Shown piece by piece: positions 8,115 to 13,596 of a DNA stretch of 13,596 nucleotides. The notes beneath the pieces are model-generated. The model saw only the letters and a list, made by a program, of their open reading frames with translations. It did not search any database and was not told the origin of the DNA. The position numbers and the translations under genes are program-made. The stretch lies in contig CANQRX010000034.1 of NCBI GenBank assembly GCA_947626425.1, forward strand, positions 1 to 13,596, written 5' to 3'. The stretch is from an uncultured Bacilli bacterium (GTDB taxonomy: Bacteria > Bacillota_I > Bacilli_A > RF39 > UBA660). How positions within the stretch are numbered: position 1 is the first letter of the stretch; every line of letters starts with the position of its first letter.

Positions 8115-8153
8115 ATCTCCCCCTACTTTCCAAAAAATAGCCATTCACGTCAG

Positions 8154-8175
8154 TTTTACACCTTATTTTACACCT
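8154..8175 (-). repeat. Two direct AGGTGTAAAA copies with 12-bp period in an intergenic gap
   Basis: On the minus strand AGGTGTAAAA occurs at 8166..8175 and again at 8154..8163, separated by two bases. They sit about 40 bases upstream of the probable -35 region of the 322-aa gene and 26 bases after the stop of the 178-aa gene. Such spaced direct repeats can be a regulator binding site or a remnant of an insertion sequence end; nothing here decides between them or excludes chance. Confidence 0.5.
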
Positions 8176-8201
8176 CATAAACAAAGTCATGATTTTATAA
8201 C

Positions 8202-8738
8202 TTATTTACATTCTTTATTCTTAAGGGTAAAAATGGTTAATAACACTACTCCTACTATGCATATTGCCATAACTATTTTTATATAAGGATTCATTATTTT
8301 TTTTTGATTATCTATTTTTTTATTTTCAGCAATACAATCTTCTATATCTTCATTATTTTTAACTTTATTTACTAAATCACAATAATTATTTTCTTTTTCA
8401 TAATTTTCAATACTTTTTTTTAATTCTTTTTTAATACGATTATTAAAACTAGTATAATAACTAGAACCCACTATTATTAAAGAATTTTTATTTTTTATTT
8501 TAAGTTTTGTTCTAACTTGTTCATTTAATTTTTTATTATCATTTATATCAATATTTTCTAATATTATTTTTTTATCATCTAACTCATTTAGCCATTTTTC
8601 TACTTGTTTATATTCTGTAGAATTATTTTCTCCAAAATAATATATTTTTAAATTATTATAAGAAGAATTAGTAACAATAGCTTTAGGCATTAAAGGAAAC
8701 ATCATAAACATTATCATTATAATTACTATTTTTTTCAT
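8202..8738 (-). CDS. Membrane protein with degenerate thioredoxin-like domain
   Basis: This 178-aa protein has an N-terminal signal sequence (about residues 1-20), a domain predicted outside the membrane (about 28-140), and a C-terminal transmembrane helix (about 152-172) with a short Lys-rich tail. The pattern LKIYYFG, helix, a second strand (KIILENIDI), helix, then LIIVGSSYY and a final helix ending in NNYCDLV fits bacterial thioredoxin-like membrane proteins as I remember them. At the position of their CPxC active site this protein has STEY (residues 40-43), and Ser86 stands where the cis-proline is expected. It would thus be redox-inactive and perhaps a binding or scaffold protein. C120 and C135 flank an acidic helix and could form a structural disulfide. 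The start is fixed by AGGAGA five bases upstream. The gene lies between two repeat-protein genes on the same strand. The fold assignment is by eye and moderately certain. Confidence 0.8.
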   Translation of the reverse strand: MKKIVIIMIMFMMFPLMPKAIVTNSSYNNLKIYYFGENNSTEYKQVEKWLNELDDKKIILENIDINDNKKLNEQVRTKLKIKNKNSLIIVGSSYYTSFNNRIKKELKKSIENYEKENNYCDLVNKVKNNEDIEDCIAENKKIDNQKKIMNPYIKIVMAICIVGVVLLTIFTLKNKECK

Positions 8739-8758
8739 AACTATCTCCTAAATTGGGT

Positions 8759-8787
8759 TTTAAAGGTGTGGTTATCACACCTTTAAA
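8759..8787 (-). terminator. Perfect 12-bp intercistronic hairpin after the giant upstream gene
   Basis: TTTAAAGGTGTG pairs perfectly with CACACCTTTAAA around a five-base loop. It starts 3 bases after the stop codon of the upstream giant gene and ends 9 bases before the ribosome binding site of the 178-aa gene. No real U tract follows on the minus strand (AACCCAATTT), so it is not a standard intrinsic terminator. It may be a weak terminator, an RNA 3'-end stabiliser or a processing signal. Confidence 0.55.
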
Positions 8788-8790
8788 TTA

Positions 8791-11700
8791 TTATTTTACG
8801 ACTGTTGAAGAAGTATGTTTTTCCCAATATTTAATTCCCTTTTCATAAAAATCTTTCAATTGTTCATTTGTAACATTCATGCCATCTTTTCCTAAAAACT
8901 CATTAGGACTTGCTATTTTAGTTTTATTAATATTATCAAATTTAACATCAATACTATTATCAGAGCTTATAGATTTAATTGTAAAATTACTTACTGTTTT
9001 AATAGTCTTTACATATTTATTATCATCAGTTAATTCAACAATTAATTTTATTTCTTCAGTTTCATCACCACTGGTTATTTTATTATCTTGTTCAGTTATA
9101 TAAGTATCGTTTAACCAATTCACGAAACTATCTTTATTTAATGTTACTTCATATTTATTAGTATTAATTTCATTAACTTTTTCTATAGCTCTTAAATTTT
9201 TACTAATCACATCTTTTAGTAAAGATAACTCAACAGAACCCATTTTAATTTTTTGAATTGTGCTAGTAAATAACCAATCATTTAATTCTGGTTGACAATT
9301 ACTATCACATTTATAATCAGTTGGCTTTTTACTAACAACTATACTTGCTGTTCCAACATGATTACTATCAATATCTTTAACACTAAAAGTATATTGTTCT
9401 GCTTTAGTGTCAGTTAAAATTGTATTAGTATAATTTTTATCTTTATCATATTTGTAAGTAAAATATTCTTTACCATTTTTAATTTTATTATTTTTTATAA
9501 TTGTTATATTTTGAGCATTTTGAGTATTCTCTGCTGCTTTATTAATTAATTCTTCTAAAGTCTTTAAGTTACTATAATCAATTTGATAACTGGCATCACT
9601 TTTTTTATTTCCATCATAATCAACATCAATATTATACACTTTACCATTTTTAGTTGTAATATCTGATTGTTTAAGAATTTCTAAATTTAAATTAATATTA
9701 TTATCATTAGAATTATATATATAATTTGTTTTTTCGTTATTAGGATTAGTTATAGTTATTGAAGAATTATCTTGAAAACTTTGAGAAGATATATTTACTG
9801 GAATATAATATTTACCATCTTCACTTTGAGTTTTCGCTATTCCTGATAATTTATTATTACTACCTATAGTATATGATTTATTGCTATCAATAGAAATATT
9901 AGCTGGTGAAAAACTAACAGGGGTACCAATTACTAGAGTAATATTATCACTCACTTTAGTATCTTCAGTTGCTTCTTGAGTATCATGGTCATTTGTAGTG
10001 TAATATCTTATTTGCATCATGCCCTCAGAAGATTTCACAAATTTATCTAGAGCATCCCAAGCTTCAGCAAATTCTTTATCAATTGTTTTTAATTCCGCAA
10101 TAGTCATACCATCTTTTTTATCAGCAAATTTATAAGTATGATATTGTTTATTATTATATTCATTAATACCATCTTTATCATAAGAACTTGTATTTATGGT
10201 TATTTGCTTATCTTGTTCTACATAATATGCATGGTACATTTCCGTATTTTCTGCTGTTTTATTGCTCCAATCTGTTATCAAATCTGCATAATTTCTATAG
10301 GCGGCATCAGTTCTAACTCTTCCCCAACCAACGAAATAATAAGTTTTATCATTTTTTGTCACAGTTTTATCTTCTTCAGCATACTCAGTTGGTTTTACTG
10401 GTTTACCCTTTTCAAAAACTTTGTCCATTCCACGCAATTTACCACTTTCGTAATCACTAAATACAAATCGAATATAATCTTTTTTATTACTTGGATTTAC
10501 ATAATAGAATGTGTCTGATGTACTTGTATATTCATCTGAATAGCTCTTTTTAGTACAACTTTCTAAATTATTTTTATCGCCATTTTCATCAGTACACCAT
10601 TGTTTATCATGTTGAGTAATATTATAAATAGCATACTCAAGTTTGGTTGAATTTGGCATATTAACTTGTCCGATTTGGCTGACAAAAACATGTTTATTAT
10701 CATCAAACACACTTAAGTTTATAGCTCTAACAGCCGGTATATCAGAAGTTTCTCCATCAAAGGTTATATTATTAGCTTCTAAACTTGAAGTTGATTCTAC
10801 TAAGATACCTGCTTCTATATCAGCACCTTTTTCTAATACTAGATTATTAGCAGTAACAGTTGTTTTAGGTTTAATATCATTTTTTGCTGAAGTTTCTCCA
10901 ACTTTAATTTCAGCTTTTTTTGCTCCTTTTAAATGTAAATCCGAAATAGTTACATTAGCTCCATTTTTTACATTAAAAACATAATCTTTATCAGAAACAG
11001 TTATTGTTTTGTCGTTAGTGCCCATTAAGCTAATACCTTCAATACTAGGAGTAGTTGTAATAGTAACATCTTTTTCAACAGATATTGGTTCTTCAGCATT
11101 AATATCACTATCTACATAAACAGTATTATAATTATGTTCATTTTTTAAAGCATCTTCAATTTTCTTAGCACCTATATTTGATTGTGGTTCTTTGTCTACT
11201 ACAACAAAATCGGAATCAAATTTAAAGGTATAAGTTTTATTTTCTTCTTCTAATGGTGTACCATCGGCATTAACTAAGCTAACAGTCTCATCAGCTTCAC
11301 CAAGTTTAATTGTAAATGATTTATTTTCATATTCTAATTGGTCTAGCGTTGCTTTATCTTCTTTGTCTGCTAATTTATCATCAAATAAATCTTTTGCACC
11401 TTTTACAATTTCTTGTTTTAATTTTAATCCATTTTCTCCAAGTAAATCTTGATCACGATCAGCACTATCATTATATTCTTTTTTATACTCAGAAGTATAA
11501 CTTGATGTAAATTTAGCATCTTCTCCTTCAACACTTAAAGTAATATCTTTAATTTCTCCTTTTTGTAGAATGTAAGCAATTGTACCAGGGATTGAAGTAT
11601 CTGCTAATTTTCCTAATGGTACTTTTGGACTATTAAGATTAATTGTAATATTTTGTTCATCTTTTTCTAAACTGAATTTATCAGAAAAATCATCTGAATA

Positions 11701-13596
11701 AGTAGTTTGTTTGCTATTTAAATCCTCAACAACACCATTAAAGAATGTTTCAGCATCTATTTTCCAATGAGCAGTAAGAGTTATATTTTCATGTTCACCT
11801 AAAGTTAAATTTTCAACTTTAGAATTATCATTTTTATACCATCCATCAAATTTACGATAATCAGTTTCTAAATCAGATAAATCTTTTAAATCTATAGCCT
11901 CTCCTTCATATTCCTTAAGTATTTCCGTTTGCATTTTTCCAGTGTTATCACGATACTTATATGTTAATTTACCTTCTGTTTCAAAGTTTAAATTATCATA
12001 TTTAATAGTATATTCTTCTGGGATATATTCAAATTTATCTGGGCCATCATAGTCTATTTGATATCTAATTGTCTTATCATTATCAGGTTTTCCATTTTTA
12101 TAAATTTTAAATAATACTAGTACCCAACCTTGTTTATACTCTTCGGCTGTTGGAGTATATTCCTTGGTTTTACCATCTTCTGTATTTAATATTAGAGTCC
12201 AAGTATTAGCATATTTCTCTAAGCCCTCAATGTCTTTACCAGGGAAATGAACTTTAATTGGTACATAGTAACCTTGTAATTCATTAAAACCAGATTCTAA
12301 TTGTTGCTCTTTAATTGTACCTTCTAAGCCTTGTTTAATTTCCCCATTTTCCGGATCATTTTCGGTTTTAATATTGACATCTTTATCTGCATCAAATTCA
12401 AAACCATATGTTTCTAAATCTTTCTTAGCGTCTTCATCTTCTTCTAACTCATCTTTAGATTTTGCTAATTCATAATTTCCAAAATCTCCTCTTGATGTAT
12501 CTTGTAGTTTTAAACCACTCCAATCAATCGTTACACTATATGGTGCATAAGTATTTTCATCACCATCTAAATCTAAAGTAATTGTGAATACTTTATCTTC
12601 ATCAGCAATTGTCGAACCATCCATAGCTGCTTCACTTAATGCTTTTAAAATATAAAGTTCTTTTGAAGAGTCAAAATCATCAGCAAATACTTCTAAATGT
12701 TGAGTATCCTCTTCATCACCATGAAAGAATTTAACATTTATTTTATTTTCAGCAGATGAAGTAATACCATCAGCTTTTGTTAATTTTAGTTGTAAACCTA
12801 GATAATATAAAGTTTTATTTTTTATATCAAACGGATCTTTTTCTTCCCAACTATCATCATTAAATATTGGTAAAACTCCTGTTACTTTATATTTGTTATT
12901 TGTATCTTTATCCTGTTCTACTTTAACATTATAACCATTAGTTGTATCATACCAACCCGTATTATCTTCAAATTCATCGGCATCACTAGATGGCAAAGCT
13001 TCAACTGTGAATAAAGATGTTTTTTCAAATATTACCTTACTATAATCAATAGTATAAATAGTTGGTAAATATTCTTTTCCTTCTCCATCAAAATCAACTA
13101 AATAATATAATTTACAATTGTTTGTACATTGGGTAGTAGTTGAATCAAAACGATATAAAATTGTTAAATTGTTATTTTCATCATAATTTTTTTGAGTAAA
13201 TGATTTTAATTCTTCTTTAGTACTTGCATCTTTTACTCGAGAAATTTTCACTTTAGAAATATCTATGTCATCTGGTATATCAAAGGTGAAGTCAAAATAA
13301 TATCCATCCTTTTTGTCTTTGCCAAAAGCATACTCACTATTTAAAATTTGTTCTACTAGTGTTCCTGTTAAGTTTCCTTTTTCAAATTGTAAATTTTGAT
13401 TTGCTTCAGCATTATAACCCCATTCATCAAAAGTTTCTTTATCTTTAGTGCTTGCATTATTTAGCTTAATTTCTACCTCAGAGTCTCCTTGGAATCTAAG
13501 CTCACTCAAATCAATTTCATATGTTGCATCTTCATATATTTCTTCATCAGTATTTATTGTAAGTTTTATTTTTTTATTCTTTTCCCAAGCGTCTTT
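8791..13596 (-). CDS. Giant modular surface-type repeat protein, N-terminus outside the window
   Basis: The reading frame is open from the stop at 8791 to the right edge (1601 codons). The TTG at 13509 is not the start: the 29 codons before it continue the repeat pattern (ATYEIDLSEL). Counting residues from that TTG, repeat units ending in YxIDYSxLxF lie at about 27-163, 184-338, 367-512 and 1198-1316, most with a DxDG strand. An InlB B-type unit lies at about 515-582, a copy of the module found in the 630-aa protein at 585-772, and a strand-turn-strand, Asn/Thr-rich region resembling a beta-helix at 778-965. A second partial InlB-like unit (YYFVGWG) lies at 1012-1097, and a helical and beta C-terminal domain at 1413-1572. 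All six cysteines are in local pairs (128/132, 972/985, 1401/1405). No LPXTG or C-terminal hydrophobic anchor is seen, so any anchor must be N-terminal. The function is unknown; surface adhesion or matrix formation is inferred from architecture. Confidence 0.88.
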   Translation of the reverse strand, partial: KDAWEKNKKIKLTINTDEEIYEDATYEIDLSELRFQGDSEVEIKLNNASTKDKETFDEWGYNAEANQNLQFEKGNLTGTLVEQILNSEYAFGKDKKDGYYFDFTFDIPDDIDISKVKISRVKDASTKEELKSFTQKNYDENNNLTILYRFDSTTTQCTNNCKLYYLVDFDGEGKEYLPTIYTIDYSKVIFEKTSLFTVEALPSSDADEFEDNTGWYDTTNGYNVKVEQDKDTNNKYKVTGVLPIFNDDSWEEKDPFDIKNKTLYYLGLQLKLTKADGITSSAENKINVKFFHGDEEDTQHLEVFADDFDSSKELYILKALSEAAMDGSTIADEDKVFTITLDLDGDENTYAPYSVTIDWSGLKLQDTSRGDFGNYELAKSKDELEEDEDAKKDLETYGFEFDADKDVNIKTENDPENGEIKQGLEGTIKEQQLESGFNELQGYYVPIKVHFPGKDIEGLEKYANTWTLILNTEDGKTKEYTPTAEEYKQGWVLVLFKIYKNGKPDNDKTIRYQIDYDGPDKFEYIPEEYTIKYDNLNFETEGKLTYKYRDNTGKMQTEILKEYEGEAIDLKDLSDLETDYRKFDGWYKNDNSKVENLTLGEHENITLTAHWKIDAETFFNGVVEDLNSKQTTYSDDFSDKFSLEKDEQNITINLNSPKVPLGKLADTSIPGTIAYILQKGEIKDITLSVEGEDAKFTSSYTSEYKKEYNDSADRDQDLLGENGLKLKQEIVKGAKDLFDDKLADKEDKATLDQLEYENKSFTIKLGEADETVSLVNADGTPLEEENKTYTFKFDSDFVVVDKEPQSNIGAKKIEDALKNEHNYNTVYVDSDINAEEPISVEKDVTITTTPSIEGISLMGTNDKTITVSDKDYVFNVKNGANVTISDLHLKGAKKAEIKVGETSAKNDIKPKTTVTANNLVLEKGADIEAGILVESTSSLEANNITFDGETSDIPAVRAINLSVFDDNKHVFVSQIGQVNMPNSTKLEYAIYNITQHDKQWCTDENGDKNNLESCTKKSYSDEYTSTSDTFYYVNPSNKKDYIRFVFSDYESGKLRGMDKVFEKGKPVKPTEYAEEDKTVTKNDKTYYFVGWGRVRTDAAYRNYADLITDWSNKTAENTEMYHAYYVEQDKQITINTSSYDKDGINEYNNKQYHTYKFADKKDGMTIAELKTIDKEFAEAWDALDKFVKSSEGMMQIRYYTTNDHDTQEATEDTKVSDNITLVIGTPVSFSPANISIDSNKSYTIGSNNKLSGIAKTQSEDGKYYIPVNISSQSFQDNSSITITNPNNEKTNYIYNSNDNNINLNLEILKQSDITTKNGKVYNIDVDYDGNKKSDASYQIDYSNLKTLEELINKAAENTQNAQNITIIKNNKIKNGKEYFTYKYDKDKNYTNTILTDTKAEQYTFSVKDIDSNHVGTASIVVSKKPTDYKCDSNCQPELNDWLFTSTIQKIKMGSVELSLLKDVISKNLRAIEKVNEINTNKYEVTLNKDSFVNWLNDTYITEQDNKITSGDETEEIKLIVELTDDNKYVKTIKTVSNFTIKSISSDNSIDVKFDNINKTKIASPNEFLGKDGMNVTNEQLKDFYEKGIKYWEKHTSSTVVK
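10615..11178 (-). other. Beta-helix-like region in the giant upstream protein
   Basis: Residues about 778-965 (counted from 13509) show short strands of alternating Val/Ile/Thr separated by Asn/Gly/Asp turns, such as VTITTTPSIEGISLMG, ANVTISDLHLKG and TVTANNLVLEKGADIEAGILV. This resembles right-handed parallel beta-helix (pectate-lyase-like) segments found in surface proteins. No catalytic motif is visible. The call rests on pattern only. Confidence 0.4.
11194..11757 (-). other. Copy of the locus-specific module inside the giant upstream protein
   Basis: Residues about 585-772 (counted from 13509) follow the order of R1-R3 in the 630-aa protein. There is a helix ending VEDLN, an ITINL strand followed by a KVPLGKLADTSI segment, GEIKDITLSV, a helix EIVKGAKDLFDDKL, LEYENKSFTIKL, and a closing YTFKFDSD. 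It differs by a longer insertion before the second helix and has no cysteines. Confidence 0.5.
11974..13431 (-). repeat. Three consecutive ~150-aa units with DxDG and YxIDYSxLxF signature
   Basis: The units lie at about 13021..13431, 12496..12960 and 11974..12411. Each has a Gly-led strand (LTGT, VTGV, LEGT), an aromatic strand (GYYFDF, YYLGLQ, GYYVPI), a DFDG/DLDG/DYDG strand, and a closing strand pair (YTIDYSKVIF, VTIDWSGLKL, YTIKYDNLNF). A fourth related unit lies at 9562..9918 (VDYDG, YQIDYSNL), and the tail of a further unit is visible at the window edge. The family is not recognised. Confidence 0.65.

Noticed and set aside
8100..8189. Short minus-strand frame encoding about 29 residues in the gap between the 178-aa and 322-aa genes
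   Set aside because: It has an ATG and a stop, but no ribosome binding site and no recognisable product; it overlaps the direct repeats and the probable promoter, so it is better explained as non-coding.
10138..10518. Plus-strand reading frames of 63 to 126 codons, of which this is the longest
   Set aside because: All lie antisense inside clearly coding minus-strand genes, have biased hydrophobic composition typical of antisense A/T-rich frames, and have no ribosome binding sites or recognisable domains.
163..13596. LPXTG-type sortase signals on the repeat proteins
   Set aside because: The C-termini of all complete proteins were read directly (FQEQK, NKKLN, TRTVQ, TSSTVVK); none has an LPXTG motif, hydrophobic stretch and basic tail.
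1..13596. CRISPR array, tRNA, rRNA or prophage genes
   Set aside because: No regularly spaced identical short repeats, no cloverleaf or rRNA-like segments and no phage protein motifs were seen; the only repeats are protein-coding modules and one short intergenic pair.

Overview
The window is very A+T-rich, all genes lie on the minus strand, the Shine-Dalgarno sites are strong, and Trp is read from TGG (ordinary genetic code). This, with the N-terminal anchors and the InlB-type repeat proteins, suggests a low-GC Bacillota/Mollicutes-like host-associated bacterium, probably of the gut (RF39- or Erysipelotrichales-like lineages would fit). The taxonomic call is inference.

Transcription runs from high to low coordinates. 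(1) From the right edge to 8791 is a giant exported-type repeat protein of at least 1601 residues; its N-terminus lies outside the window. (2) A perfect 12-bp intercistronic hairpin follows, then a 178-aa membrane protein with a thioredoxin-like fold that appears to have lost its redox motif. (3) A 144-bp gap holds a 12-bp tandem repeat and a good -10 box. It leads to a 322-aa N-terminally anchored protein (InlB B-repeat, BIG2 domain, Ser/Thr/Pro linker, C-terminal beta-rich domain). (4) Twenty bases on is a 630-aa secreted protein with a classical signal peptide and three tandem copies of an unrecognised module of about 150 aa. (5) After a short hairpin terminator or attenuator comes a 1646-aa N-terminally anchored protein built from about 15 InlB B-type and MucBP-like units. 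(6) A strong terminator follows, and the first codons of another minus-strand gene reach the left edge.

The locus reads as a modular surface/exoprotein cluster. The proteins exchange the same building blocks: InlB B-repeats in three of them, and the unrecognised module in three of them. None carries a visible LPXTG signal. Cysteines are nearly all in close pairs that are gained or lost together between repeat copies, which suggests disulfides formed outside the cell. That makes the degenerate thioredoxin-like neighbour worth attention. No enzyme, mobile element, tRNA, rRNA or CRISPR array is visible. Function (adhesion, matrix, host or cell contact) is inferred from architecture only.
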